DNA of 64,000 bases from NCBI RefSeq assembly GCF_900156575.1, contig NZ_FTNY01000003.1:124001-188000 (forward strand). Direction: 5' to 3'. Of the stretch, positions 27,784 to 36,582 are shown in pieces. The notes below the pieces were generated by a model. That model was not told the DNA's origin. It did no database searches and saw only the letters and a program-made list of their open reading frames with translations. Numbering within the stretch: the stretch's first letter is position 1; each line of letters starts with the position of its first letter. The position numbers and the translations under genes are program-made. This stretch comes from Chryseobacterium shigense. GTDB taxonomy: Bacteria > Bacteroidota > Bacteroidia > Flavobacteriales > Weeksellaceae.

Positions 27784-29322
27784 TTATTTAGTTTCACTTA
27801 CTCTTAAAATATCACCGAAAACACCTCTTGCGGTTACCTGAGCTCCGGCACCGGCTCCCATGATCACAATCGGGTTTTCTCCATAACTTTCTGTATAAAT
27901 CTCAAAGATGGAATCTGAACCTTTAAGCTGGCCTAAAGCAGAACTTCCCGGTACAGAAACCAGTTTCACATCAAGCTGTCCTTTGTCTTTCTGAAGGTCT
28001 CCGTGAAGATCTCCTACATAGCGAAGTACATGTCCGGGCTCCTGCCCTTCTTTGATTTTCTGGTATTCTTCATCCAGCTCATCAAGTCTTGAGATAAATT
28101 CATTTTTATCTACAGACAGAAGATTTTCAGGTATTAAATTCTGAATATCGATATCCTGAAATTCATTGATCAGGTCTAACTCTCTAGCGAGAATCAGAAG
28201 CTTTCTGGCGACATCATTTCCAGACAGGTCTTCACGAGGATCAGGTTCTGTATATCCTTTTTCCATGGCTTCTCCGATGATGGTTGAAAACTTATCGTTT
28301 CTCACAGAAAAATTATTAAAGATATAGCTCAATGAACCGGAAAATACTCCTTTGATCCTGGTGATATTTTCTCCTGAAAGGTGCAATAGTTTTATGGTGT
28401 CGATTAATGGAAGACCTGCTCCTACATTGGTTTCATACAGATATCGTCTGTTATTTTTACTCAACGTATATCTTAGTTTACGATATTCCTCGATGGGAAG
28501 TGTATTAAAAATTTTATTGGAAGAAACCAGATCAAAACCGTTTTCAGCAAGGGCGTGATAGTTTTTCACAAAATCTTTACTCGCCGTATTATCAACAACA
28601 ATCAGGTTTTCCAACTGATTTTCTTTTGAGAAGTTGATCAGCTCTTCAACATTGGATGGATGCTGTGCGGTTAAAACCTCATCATTCCAATCTGCAGTAA
28701 ATCCTTTTTTATTGAAAGCAATTTTTCTTGAATTGGCTACCGCCACTACCTTAAGGTCTATTTTTTTTCGTCTTCTGATGTCTTCTGAAGATCGTAATAC
28801 CTGTTCTATTAAAGTTTTCCCCACGTTTCCATGACCGATAATTGCGAGATGAACGGTTTTAGGCTTATTGAAAATTTCAGATTCAATAACATTCTTCGTT
28901 TTTTCATCCTGTGAGGAAGTCACTACAATATTGACTCTGTTTTCTCCTGCAACCTGGTTTAAGAGAAGGGGGAAAACATTATTTCTGGCCAGCTCTGCCA
29001 AAACTTTATTGAAATCTTCCGCTACAAATCCAAGTACGGAAACATTATTGATGCTGTAGATCTGTGAAACTTTTCCTGATTTTCTTTCTGCTTCAAATTC
29101 ATCAATCAGACAGGCAACTGCTTTTTCGGCATCTGCCTCATTGACCAGGATAGAAAGCCCGTTTTCAATAGCCTGTTGGGAAATTACCCCTACACTGATA
29201 CGCGCTAAGGTAAGAGCCTTAAAAATTCTTCCATCGATCCCGATTTCGCCTAAGAAATCTTCTCCTTCAAACTTGATGATTGATCTGTTTTTTAAAAACT
29301 TAATCTCTTTCGCATTTTTCAT
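27784..29322 (-). CDS. hom: Homoserine dehydrogenase with N-terminal ACT domains
   Basis: This 512-residue protein has an N-terminal regulatory part of about 150 residues built like the paired ACT domains of aspartokinase-homoserine dehydrogenase (IGIDGRIFKALTLARISV, then INNVSVLGFVAEDF). The NAD(P)-binding GHGNVGKT at 163-170 and the catalytic domain (VGAGLPLIDTIK, FSGSLSYIFN, PREDLSGNDVARKL) follow. The kinase domain is missing, so it looks like ThrA without aspartokinase. It makes homoserine for the MetX step. ACT domains suggest allosteric control by an amino acid, on top of riboswitch control of the operon. Confidence 0.93.
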   Translation of the reverse strand: MKNAKEIKFLKNRSIIKFEGEDFLGEIGIDGRIFKALTLARISVGVISQQAIENGLSILVNEADAEKAVACLIDEFEAERKSGKVSQIYSINNVSVLGFVAEDFNKVLAELARNNVFPLLLNQVAGENRVNIVVTSSQDEKTKNVIESEIFNKPKTVHLAIIGHGNVGKTLIEQVLRSSEDIRRRKKIDLKVVAVANSRKIAFNKKGFTADWNDEVLTAQHPSNVEELINFSKENQLENLIVVDNTASKDFVKNYHALAENGFDLVSSNKIFNTLPIEEYRKLRYTLSKNNRRYLYETNVGAGLPLIDTIKLLHLSGENITRIKGVFSGSLSYIFNNFSVRNDKFSTIIGEAMEKGYTEPDPREDLSGNDVARKLLILARELDLINEFQDIDIQNLIPENLLSVDKNEFISRLDELDEEYQKIKEGQEPGHVLRYVGDLHGDLQKDKGQLDVKLVSVPGSSALGQLKGSDSIFEIYTESYGENPIVIMGAGAGAQVTARGVFGDILRVSETK

Positions 29323-29382
29323 CTGTTTCTAATTTTTTGTTTGTCATTGTCAGATAAAATTTCGCCTGCGCGTCATTTCATT

Positions 29383-30321
29383 CTACAAAATATTATTTAT
29401 GATATTATTTAATTGTTCGTATTCCATTAAGAAGGCATCATGGCCATGAATAGACTGTATCTCATGATAGAAAACATTTTTCTTTTTCTCCTTCAGCTTT
29501 TCAAAGCACATTCGAATTTCTGAGGCGGGAAAGAATAAATCTGTATCTACAGCGATCAGGTGCATTCGTGCTCCGATTTTTTGCAGTTGATCTTCGGGAG
29601 TATTAAGATTCATCAGCAGATGATTCATCAGCTTATAAGACTCTAAACTAAACCTTTCGTTTAATGAATTGCCGTGATAAACAAGCCAGTCTTCTGACTC
29701 TAACCGATGATTTTCCTGATGAAATCTGTTTTGAAATCTGTCATTTAAAGACTGGGGAGTTCTGTAACACAGCATAGCATGAATCCTTGCTTTTTGCAGA
29801 GGTTCGTCATTTCCGTTCAGCAAAAATTTCTGAACCAGACACTGTGCGTGAAGCCAGTCATGTGTTTTAAAATCGCAGGCAATGGGGATGAATATCTCGG
29901 CGAGCTGTGGCTGTCTGGAAAGCATCTCCCAGGCAATCCCTCCTCCGAGAGAGCCTCCAATAATGGCATATATGTTTTTGATATGTAAAGCTTCGAGCCC
30001 TTTCAAAAATATTTGAGCAATATCTGAAGGGGTGAAGTCTTCGTATTCGTCAATTAAAAAATGATCATATCCGTTTCCGGGGATATTGAAACAAAGAACA
30101 GTGTACTTGTTCGTATCGATCACCTGATTTTCACCGATCAATTGTTTCCACCATCCTTTCTCTCCGGATACATTTGAATTTCCGGTTAAGGCGTGATTAA
30201 CCAATATAAGAGGTGCGGTAAACAGGTCTTTCCCGAAGATCTGATAGGTCAACGGGATATGGTATTCCTTTTGGGAATAAGTTTGATACGAAAGATGTAT
30301 ATAGTTTAGTTCTGTTTTCAA
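29383..30321 (-). CDS. metX: Homoserine O-acyltransferase (MetX-type alpha/beta hydrolase)
   Basis: From a TTG at 30321 the protein has 312 residues. The MetX features are HALTGNSNV (oxyanion region), GGSLGGGIAWE with the nucleophile Ser at about 124, AVDTDLFFP with the catalytic Asp, and HGHDAFL with the catalytic His. It activates homoserine with an acetyl or succinyl group. The frame is open to a GTG at 30435, but that codon lies inside the SAM riboswitch. No ATG exists between there and the conserved core, so the TTG just after the riboswitch is chosen. It is the first gene of the methionine operon. Confidence 0.88.
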   Translation of the reverse strand: MKTELNYIHLSYQTYSQKEYHIPLTYQIFGKDLFTAPLILVNHALTGNSNVSGEKGWWKQLIGENQVIDTNKYTVLCFNIPGNGYDHFLIDEYEDFTPSDIAQIFLKGLEALHIKNIYAIIGGSLGGGIAWEMLSRQPQLAEIFIPIACDFKTHDWLHAQCLVQKFLLNGNDEPLQKARIHAMLCYRTPQSLNDRFQNRFHQENHRLESEDWLVYHGNSLNERFSLESYKLMNHLLMNLNTPEDQLQKIGARMHLIAVDTDLFFPASEIRMCFEKLKEKKKNVFYHEIQSIHGHDAFLMEYEQLNNIINNIL

Positions 30322-30350
30322 TTCTATTATTATTTTAATACAATTGAAAA
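30315..30350 (-). promoter_or_regulatory. Hairpin that can sequester the metX TTG start
   Basis: TTTTCAATT (30315-30323) and AATTGAAAA (30342-30350) are a perfect 9-bp inverted repeat. The proposed TTG start codon (30319-30321, minus strand) is inside one arm. This would fit a translational expression platform for the riboswitch, although no anti-sequestering pairing partner has been established. Confidence 0.45.
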
Positions 30351-30384
30351 TGCCACAGGAAATGGCTGAAAAGAACTTCAGTAA

Positions 30385-30487
30385 GTTATCTGTCCAAAAT
30401 AAATTGGTAGAACGTAGCACCTTCTTTGCTTGCACAAAGGGTTGCTAAGGTTTCATAGGGTCTAATCCCTCAACCTTTCTTGATAAC
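30385..30487 (-). promoter_or_regulatory. SAM-I (S-box) riboswitch
   Basis: On the minus strand the 103-nt element starts GTTATCAAGAAAGGTTGAGG and ends GACAGATAAC, so that GTTATC and GATAAC close helix P1. The conserved core CCCTATGAAACCTTAGCAAC is present, followed by CCC, the TTTG/CAAA P3 arms and AAGGTGCTA. These are the diagnostic S-box sequences that bind S-adenosylmethionine. It lies between the operon promoter and metX, so high SAM should lower expression of methionine synthesis genes. Confidence 0.95.
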
Positions 30488-30514
30488 ATTTTCAATATTT
30501 GAATGAACGCTCTG

Positions 30515-30546
30515 CAAAGGTAAGTCTTTTCTTTTTAATTTTTCAA
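30515..30546 (-). promoter_or_regulatory. Promoter of the methionine operon
   Basis: On the minus strand, TTG (30544-30546), a 21-base spacer and TACCTTTG (30515-30522) match the Bacteroidota consensus. It lies 28 bases before the start of the riboswitch. Confidence 0.7.
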
Positions 30547-30625
30547 AAAAAAATATTTAATATTAAAAAATCCTGTAATGATAAGTGTTTCAAGGCTATG
30601 TTAAGAATTCTTCAGATGAAAGGAA

Positions 30626-30656
30626 TTGGAATTATTTTTCAAAAAAACTACCTTCG
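30626..30656 (+). promoter_or_regulatory. Promoter of the glucosidase gene
   Basis: TTG (30626-30628), a 20-base spacer and TACCTTCG (30649-30656) match TTG/TAnnTTTG with one mismatch. The ATG at 30678 is 21 bases downstream. Confidence 0.45.
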
Positions 30657-30677
30657 TATTGAAAAAAGTGATGAAAT

Positions 30678-33293
30678 ATGATTGTTGAAAAAGAAAGATT
30701 ACAAGATTCCAAATGGAAAAACTGGGGTCCGTACGTAAGCAACCGGCAATGGGGAAATGTACGTGAAGACTACAGCCCGAACGGAAATGCATGGCATTAC
30801 GCCAACCATAATAATGCAGAAAGCTATGCCTACAGATGGGGAGAAGAAGGCATCGCCGGAATCTCTGATGTGAAACAGATTTTCTGTTTTGCATTTTCAT
30901 TCTGGAACAAAAAAGATAAAATAGTAAAGGAACGTTTCTTCGGGCTGAGTAATCCTCAGGGAAACCACGGGGAGGATATTAAAGAGATCTTTTATTACCT
31001 GGATAATACGCCCACTCATAGTTATATGAAAATGGTGTACAAATATCCGATCAATGCATTTCCATATGATGATCTGGTGGCTGAAAATGGCAGACGAAGC
31101 AAAAAGGAACCTGAATACGAGATTTTTGATACGGGAATTTTTGACAATGATGAATATTTTGATATTTTCATTGAATACTGTAAAGCGGACCACAATGATA
31201 TTCTGGCAAGAGTAACGGTTCATAACAGAAGCAAACAAGATGCTCCTATTGTAATAGCACCGACTGCGTGGTTCAGAAACAACTGGAAATGGGGCTACAA
31301 TACGTATAAAGGACAGATGAATGCTTCGTACGACGGATGTATTGATATTAACCATGACAGCATTTCGATCAAAAAAATCTATTCAAGAAATCTGGCCGCG
31401 AAGAGTGCTTTTTGTGAAAACGAAACCAATGCCCCTAAATTGTATGGAGCACCTTATACCGGAAATACGTACTTCAAGGACGGAATCAATGACCATATTG
31501 TGTATGGAAGTAATACCGTAAATCCGGAAAAACGAGGAAGTAAGGGTTCTTTTATTATTGATGATCTTATTGAAGCGGGACAATCCAAAACTTTTGATTT
31601 CAGGTTATGTCCTGAGGAAATTGACGTTCCTTTTGATCAGTTTGATGAAATCTTTGCTAAAAGAATTGCTGAGACCAACGAGTTTTATCAGGAGATTCAG
31701 AGTGAAACAACGAATGAAGATGAAATGAATGTACAGAGACAGGCTTTTGCAGGACTTCTCTGGAATAAACAGTTCTATCATTACAATGTAGGAAAATGGC
31801 TGAAAGGCGATCCCAATCATAATGCTCCGAGAAATTTCAATGACTATGTAAGAAATACGGAATGGAATCACCTTCACAATAAGGATATTATTTCGATGCC
31901 TGATAAATGGGAGTATCCATGGTACGCCACCTGGGATCTCGCATTTCACTGTGTTCCTTTTTCTATCATCGATGCTGAATTTGCCAAAGGCCAGCTTCTT
32001 CTTTTGACCAAGGAATGGTATATGCATCCGAATGGACAGCTTCCTGCTTATGAGTGGAATCTAAGCGATGTGAATCCGCCGGTACATGCCTGGTCCTGCT
32101 TCAGGGTTTTTAAAATTGATGAAAAACAAAATGGTAAACCCGATCTTTTATTTCTTGAGAAAGTTTTCCAGAAACTTCTCCTGAATTTCACCTGGTGGGT
32201 CAACAGGAAGGACCAGAGCGGAAATAATATTTTTGGTGGTGGTTTCCTGGGATTGGATAATATCGGGGCTTTTGACCGGAATATGGAACTGAAGGACGGA
32301 CAGCATCTGGAACAGGCAGACGGAACGAGCTGGATGGCAATGTACGCTCTTAATATGATGCGGATAGCGATGGAACTTGCGCAGTATTATCAGGTGTATG
32401 AAGATATGGCCATTAAGTTCTTTGAGCATTATCTGTATATCGCGGAAGCGATGGAAAATTTAGGGGATGGCAAAGAAGGCTTATGGAATGAGGAAGATGG
32501 CTTTTTCTATGATGTGTTGCAGCTCGGTAATGGTGAAAGTGTTTCTTTAAAATTAAGAAGTATTGTAGGGCTGATCCCGATGTTTGCTGTAGAAATCATC
32601 GATCACAAATTATTGGACAAGATGCCTAATTTCCAGGCAAGAATGGAATGGGTATTAAAAAATAAACCTGAGCTTACGAAACTGGTTTCGCACTGGGATG
32701 AGGAAGGACAAGGCAGAAAACACCTGATGAGTATCCTGCGTAAAAACCGACTGACCAAGGTTTTAAGGAGAATGCTGGACGAGAATGAATTTTTAAGTTC
32801 GTATGGAATTCGTGCGATGTCAAAAGTCTATGAGGAAAATCCGTTTGTATTTTCAGTTCACGGTACAGAAAATGTGGTCTACTACACTCCTGCCGAAAGT
32901 GACAGCCGTATGTTTGGGGGCAACAGCAACTGGCGTGGCCCGATCTGGTTCCCTATCAATTTCCTGATTGTGGAAAGTTTACAGCGTTTTCATTTTTACT
33001 ATGGCAACAGCTTAAAAGTGGAATTCCCAACGGGAAGTGGTGAAAAGAAAAATCTGGATGAAGTGGCACAGAATATCAGCAAAAGACTCTGCTCTTTATT
33101 TTTAAAGGATGAAGACGGACAGCGCCCTTTCAACGGCGGAAATGCCAAGTTCAATTATGATGAACATTTTAAGGATTACATTACGTTTTTTGAATATTTC
33201 CACGGGGATAATGGCCGCGGTGTAGGAGCTTCCCATCAGACCGGATGGACGGCAACAGTAGCCAAGCTTATGAAACCCAGATTAACGGTATAA
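30678..33293 (+). CDS. GH63-like glucosidase family protein
   Basis: This 871-residue protein has no signal peptide. The N-terminal half is beta-rich. The C-terminal half is an (alpha/alpha)6-type glycosidase with PWYATWDLAFHCVPF, AYEWNLSDVNPPVHAW, GLDNIGAFDRN, DGTSWMAMYALNMMRIA and FGGNSNWRGPIWFP. These match the glucosidase family related to GH63 mannosyl-oligosaccharide glucosidases. Bacterial members are thought to hydrolyse alpha-glucosidic bonds, but the substrate is not known here. The lack of a secretion signal points to cytoplasmic use, perhaps on glycogen-like or storage oligosaccharides. It is monocistronic. Confidence 0.88.
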   Translation: MIVEKERLQDSKWKNWGPYVSNRQWGNVREDYSPNGNAWHYANHNNAESYAYRWGEEGIAGISDVKQIFCFAFSFWNKKDKIVKERFFGLSNPQGNHGEDIKEIFYYLDNTPTHSYMKMVYKYPINAFPYDDLVAENGRRSKKEPEYEIFDTGIFDNDEYFDIFIEYCKADHNDILARVTVHNRSKQDAPIVIAPTAWFRNNWKWGYNTYKGQMNASYDGCIDINHDSISIKKIYSRNLAAKSAFCENETNAPKLYGAPYTGNTYFKDGINDHIVYGSNTVNPEKRGSKGSFIIDDLIEAGQSKTFDFRLCPEEIDVPFDQFDEIFAKRIAETNEFYQEIQSETTNEDEMNVQRQAFAGLLWNKQFYHYNVGKWLKGDPNHNAPRNFNDYVRNTEWNHLHNKDIISMPDKWEYPWYATWDLAFHCVPFSIIDAEFAKGQLLLLTKEWYMHPNGQLPAYEWNLSDVNPPVHAWSCFRVFKIDEKQNGKPDLLFLEKVFQKLLLNFTWWVNRKDQSGNNIFGGGFLGLDNIGAFDRNMELKDGQHLEQADGTSWMAMYALNMMRIAMELAQYYQVYEDMAIKFFEHYLYIAEAMENLGDGKEGLWNEEDGFFYDVLQLGNGESVSLKLRSIVGLIPMFAVEIIDHKLLDKMPNFQARMEWVLKNKPELTKLVSHWDEEGQGRKHLMSILRKNRLTKVLRRMLDENEFLSSYGIRAMSKVYEENPFVFSVHGTENVVYYTPAESDSRMFGGNSNWRGPIWFPINFLIVESLQRFHFYYGNSLKVEFPTGSGEKKNLDEVAQNISKRLCSLFLKDEDGQRPFNGGNAKFNYDEHFKDYITFFEYFHGDNGRGVGASHQTGWTATVAKLMKPRLTV

Positions 33294-33299
33294 AATACA

Positions 33300-33331
33300 G
33301 AGGCCGGCCCAAATGGGCCGGCCTCTTATTA
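33300..33331. terminator. Terminator between glucosidase and osmC-like genes
   Basis: GAGGCCGGCCC and GGGCCGGCCTC form a perfect 11-bp stem with AAAT loop, flanked by a short T-rich tail. It lies between convergent genes. Confidence 0.85.
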
Positions 33332-33344
33332 TCAATTCAAAAGA

Positions 33345-33764
33345 TTAAACTTTCTCTCCGTTGACAAGAACTTCATATCCAATCTCTACATTCGGCTCTA
33401 AAGTTTTTGATACGGAACAATATTTTTCAAAAGACAGCTCTGCTGCTTTCTGTGCTTTTTTAGGATCTATATTTCCCTCAAGAAGAAATCTTACTTTAAT
33501 GGATTTAAAAGGTTTTGCATCGTCTACAGGAACTCTTTCTCCTTCTACTTCAGCTTTAAAACCTGTAATTTCCTGACGTTGTTTTTTCAGGATAGCGACT
33601 ACATCTATTCCACTGCAACCTGCAACGGCCATCAGTACACTTTCCATTGGAGAAACGCCTTTAGCTCCCGGCTGTGAGGTATTATCCAAAAGGATTGAAT
33701 TTCCCTGGGAATTGGTACATTCAAATAAAAAATCGTCGTTGATTCTGTTTAGGGTTATTTTCAT
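33345..33764 (-). CDS. OsmC family peroxiredoxin-like protein
   Basis: This 139-residue protein has the two conserved OsmC/Ohr cysteines, C50 in MAVAGCSGIDV and C116 in FEKYCSVSKTL. The preceding SPMESVLMAV helix is also typical. OsmC-type enzymes reduce organic hydroperoxides in the cytoplasm using dithiols. The general OsmC group rather than Ohr fits the C-terminal cysteine context. It is monocistronic, bordered downstream by the shared terminator. In an organism with bshA, the reducing thiol could involve bacillithiol, but that is speculation. Confidence 0.9.
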   Translation of the reverse strand: MKITLNRINDDFLFECTNSQGNSILLDNTSQPGAKGVSPMESVLMAVAGCSGIDVVAILKKQRQEITGFKAEVEGERVPVDDAKPFKSIKVRFLLEGNIDPKKAQKAAELSFEKYCSVSKTLEPNVEIGYEVLVNGEKV

Positions 33765-33837
33765 TTCAAATTTTATTGTAAGATTTTTGGGCTCTGCTCA
33801 GAATTTCAGAAGCCATTGGATTTATTAGAATACAAAA

Positions 33838-35160
33838 TTATAAAATTCCTCTCGCTTTTATCTCAAGATATTTATTGATAACGTCAATATTTAAATTCTC
33901 TGGCAGAGTATACACCGTGTAGATCCCATATTTTCTAAGCTCCTGGATAATAAGTTTTTTTTCAAACTCAAATTTTTCAGCAACAATCTCATCATAAATT
34001 TCCTGCATATTTTCAGGGTTTTTATGAATCAGGGTCTGCAGTTCTGAGTTTTTGAAAAAGATAACGACCAAAAGATGGTTTTTGGCAATCCCCCGAAGAT
34101 ATTTCAGTTGTCGGTTTAATCCGTCCAATGTTTCAAAATTGGTAAAAAGCAAGACAAGACTCCTTTGGTTCAGAGAATATTTTACATCCTGATAAAGGCG
34201 GTTAAAATCACTTTCAAAAAAGTCGGTTTTAATATTATAAAGAGCTTCCGAGATCTTTCTCAGCTGTCCTGATTTATTTTCAGCAGCAATTTTATTCTCA
34301 GTCTTTTTAGAAAACGTCATCATTCCTGCGCGATCCCCCTTCTTCAGGATAATATGGGACAGGGCCATTGCGGCATTGATGGAATAATCGAGCAGGCTCA
34401 GCCCATTGAAAGGCATTTTCATGGTCCTTCCTTTATCGATCAGAATAAAGATCCGTTGTGATTTCTCATCCTGAAACTGATTCACCATCAATCGGTTGGT
34501 CTTAGAGGTAGCTTTCCAGTTGATGGTTCTGATATCATCTCCGGGAACATATTCTTTGATTTGTTCAAATTCCATGGTATGTCCCAGTTTTCTGATCTTT
34601 TTGATTCCACCGAGCATAAATTCACTCTGCAATGCCATCAATTCATATTTTCTAAGATGTACGAAGGATGGATACGCGGGCAACATAGCGTCTTTCTGGA
34701 AATTAAACCGTCTGGATACAAATCCCAGTGGTGAAGATGCATATACATTAAGGTTTCCAAAGCTGTACTCTCCTCTTTCTTTCGGCTCAAGGCTGTACTG
34801 GAAATAGGTATTTCTACCGGATTCAATATCTTTTGTAATTAAAAAATCTCTCTTCTGGAACTGGAATGGAATTTCATCAATAATCCTGGTACTGATTTTA
34901 AAGCTATAATTGTTTTTAATATCAATTTTTACAAAATTTTCATCTCCATTGGATAGTTTTTCCGGCAGTATTCTTTGGGCAAGTAGTGCATTCTTTTGAT
35001 TAAACAATAAAAGATAATCTACCATGGCAGCAAGAAAACAGATCAGCAAAAGCAGGTGAGCCGCCCACATCAGAACCGGAAAGAAAAATGCAAGGACGTA
35101 CACCATCCCCACTCCTATGAGCGAAAAGAAAAATCGTGTATTGATGTATAGGTTTTTCAT
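33838..35160 (-). CDS. DUF58 domain-containing protein
   Basis: This 440-residue protein has two N-terminal membrane segments (about residues 10-50), a beta-rich middle part (FQKRDFLITKDIESG, YSLEPKERGEYSFG) and the DUF58 core. The core contains EFEQIKEYVPGDDIRTINWKATSK, followed by a von Willebrand A-like region (RIFILIDKGRTM with a DxGxTM-like metal site). DUF58 proteins are regularly paired with MoxR AAA+ ATPases, as here. It is the last gene of the cluster. A 305-bp spacer holding a pseudogene separates it from moxR. Its role is unknown but probably membrane-linked assembly. Confidence 0.92.
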   Translation of the reverse strand: MKNLYINTRFFFSLIGVGMVYVLAFFFPVLMWAAHLLLLICFLAAMVDYLLLFNQKNALLAQRILPEKLSNGDENFVKIDIKNNYSFKISTRIIDEIPFQFQKRDFLITKDIESGRNTYFQYSLEPKERGEYSFGNLNVYASSPLGFVSRRFNFQKDAMLPAYPSFVHLRKYELMALQSEFMLGGIKKIRKLGHTMEFEQIKEYVPGDDIRTINWKATSKTNRLMVNQFQDEKSQRIFILIDKGRTMKMPFNGLSLLDYSINAAMALSHIILKKGDRAGMMTFSKKTENKIAAENKSGQLRKISEALYNIKTDFFESDFNRLYQDVKYSLNQRSLVLLFTNFETLDGLNRQLKYLRGIAKNHLLVVIFFKNSELQTLIHKNPENMQEIYDEIVAEKFEFEKKLIIQELRKYGIYTVYTLPENLNIDVINKYLEIKARGIL

Positions 35161-35210
35161 TTTTTTAGGTAATAGATTGACGGTAGCAGCTTGCAGGTGC
35201 TATGTTAAAC

Positions 35211-35381
35211 TTATTGTAGGGAGTTTATTAAACCATTCAGCATTTTTGAAATTTCTATGATTGCATTATTTAATTTTTGATAATTGTCCTGATTTTCATC
35301 TTCCGGAAAAGATTCTGTACTTTTATAAATTCCTGTAACAAAACCTATTGCTTTCTGTCAAACCAGAAATTCCTTAAAATT
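35211..35381 (-). pseudogene. Remnant of a four-helix-bundle (S23/IVP) gene
   Basis: Read on the minus strand from about 35381, the frame gives NFKEFLV, then a TGA stop where the family has Trp (VWQKA), then QKAIGFVTGIYKSTESFP and EDE. It then jumps to KLNNAIIEISKMLNGLINSL before TAA at 35211. Both ends are clear family sequence, but the central bundle of about 60 residues is missing. The gene is therefore dead by a nonsense change and an internal deletion. It occupies most of the spacer between moxR and DUF58. The rest of 35161-35465 holds only short repeat-like words. Confidence 0.65.
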
Positions 35382-35465
35382 TGTCCTATATAAACTTTAA
35401 TTAAACTCATTGAAGAATATGGTACGACCACTATCCACTGCGGCCTGATATCTAATATCTGCAAC

Positions 35466-36497
35466 CTATCTAGGAATCTCTATTCCCTCTAAGATCTGAC
35501 GTATAATTTCATCGGCAGTCAAGCCTTCCATTTCTCTTTCCGGAGAGACGATTACTCGGTGTCTCAATACAGCGTAACTTGCTTCTTTAATATCTTCGGG
35601 GGTTACAAAGTCTCTTCCTCTCATCGCCGCAAAAGCTTTAGACGCTGTAAGAAGTGCCAATGATGCTCTTGGAGAAGCTCCGAGATATAAGAATTGGTTT
35701 TCTCTGGTATTGACTATAATTTTGGCAATATATTCCATCAGCTGAGCCTCTACAACAATTTCTTTTACCAGATTCTGATAACTTTTCAATTGTCCGGCCG
35801 TAATAACACGATTTACGCCCTCTGTCTTATCTTCTTTCCGGCTTTCGTGCTGATTTCTTATGATCGCTATTTCCTGTTCAAGATTCGGATACCCTACATT
35901 GATTTTGAATAGAAAACGATCCAGCTGTGCTTCAGGCAGTCTGTAAGTTCCTTCATGCTCTATCGGGTTTTGGGTCGCTACGACCAGGAAAGGTTCGTCC
36001 ATAATATAACGGACTCCATCCATGGTGATCTGCCTTTCTTCCATTACCTCAAACAAAGCCGCCTGAGTTTTGGCAGGAGATCTGTTGATCTCATCAATTA
36101 ATATAAAGCTTGAAAATATAGGTCCTTTTTTAAATTCAAATTCAGAGTTTTTCACATTGAAAACAGAGGTTCCCAAAATATCCGAAGGCATAAGATCCGG
36201 TGTAAACTGAATCCTGCTGAAACCCACATCAATGGTCTTTGCCAAAAGTTTAGCCGTAATGGTTTTTGCCACTCCGGGAACCCCTTCGATCAGGACATGC
36301 CCGTTTGACAGAAGGGCAGCAATAAGATGCTCGATCATACTTTCCTGCCCGACAATTACTTTGGCTATTTCAGCTTTTACTTTTTCTAAACTGGCACGAA
36401 GCTCGATCATATCAATTCTCGACTGAAACTGATCTTCTCCTTTATTTAGATTTATAGAACTTTCGTTTTCTACATTTTGATTTTCATGGTTTTCCAT
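35466..36497 (-). CDS. MoxR family AAA+ ATPase
   Basis: This 343-residue ATPase has Walker A GVPGVAKT (72-79), Walker B FILIDEINR (131-139), the AALFEVMEERQIT segment, the NPIEHEGTYRLPEAQLDRF sensor region, and a C-terminal helical lid. MoxR ATPases act as chaperones that help metal insertion or complex assembly with VWA/DUF58 partners. It lies between DUF4350 and DUF58 genes on one strand. An N-terminal stretch of about 25 polar residues precedes the core. Confidence 0.96.
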   Translation of the reverse strand: MENHENQNVENESSINLNKGEDQFQSRIDMIELRASLEKVKAEIAKVIVGQESMIEHLIAALLSNGHVLIEGVPGVAKTITAKLLAKTIDVGFSRIQFTPDLMPSDILGTSVFNVKNSEFEFKKGPIFSSFILIDEINRSPAKTQAALFEVMEERQITMDGVRYIMDEPFLVVATQNPIEHEGTYRLPEAQLDRFLFKINVGYPNLEQEIAIIRNQHESRKEDKTEGVNRVITAGQLKSYQNLVKEIVVEAQLMEYIAKIIVNTRENQFLYLGASPRASLALLTASKAFAAMRGRDFVTPEDIKEASYAVLRHRVIVSPEREMEGLTADEIIRQILEGIEIPR

Positions 36498-36538
36498 ACT
36501 TTTCTATCTGTGGTTTTTTAGTCTATTGTCTGTCTAAT

Positions 36539-36582
36539 CATCGGACTTCATCCGATGTTTTGTTAAATCGTCCTGTTGGGAC
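36539..36582. repeat. Double hairpin element
   Basis: CATCGGA-CTTCA-TCCGATG (36539-36557) is a perfect 7-bp hairpin followed by TTTTGTT. A second small hairpin GTCC/GGAC follows at 36570-36582. The pair sits in the spacer between the DUF4350 and moxR genes and looks like a dispersed intergenic repeat. The next bases to 36641 are CAATG-type repeat sequence with a CTGGTAA/TTACCAG palindrome. Confidence 0.45.

Noticed and set aside
30322..30435. Longer metX reading frame from a GTG
   Set aside because: This stretch overlaps the conserved SAM-I riboswitch, so it is leader RNA and not protein.
31605..32027. 140-codon open frame antisense to the glucosidase gene
   Set aside because: It lies wholly within a conserved enzyme gene on the other strand and has no recognisable protein features.
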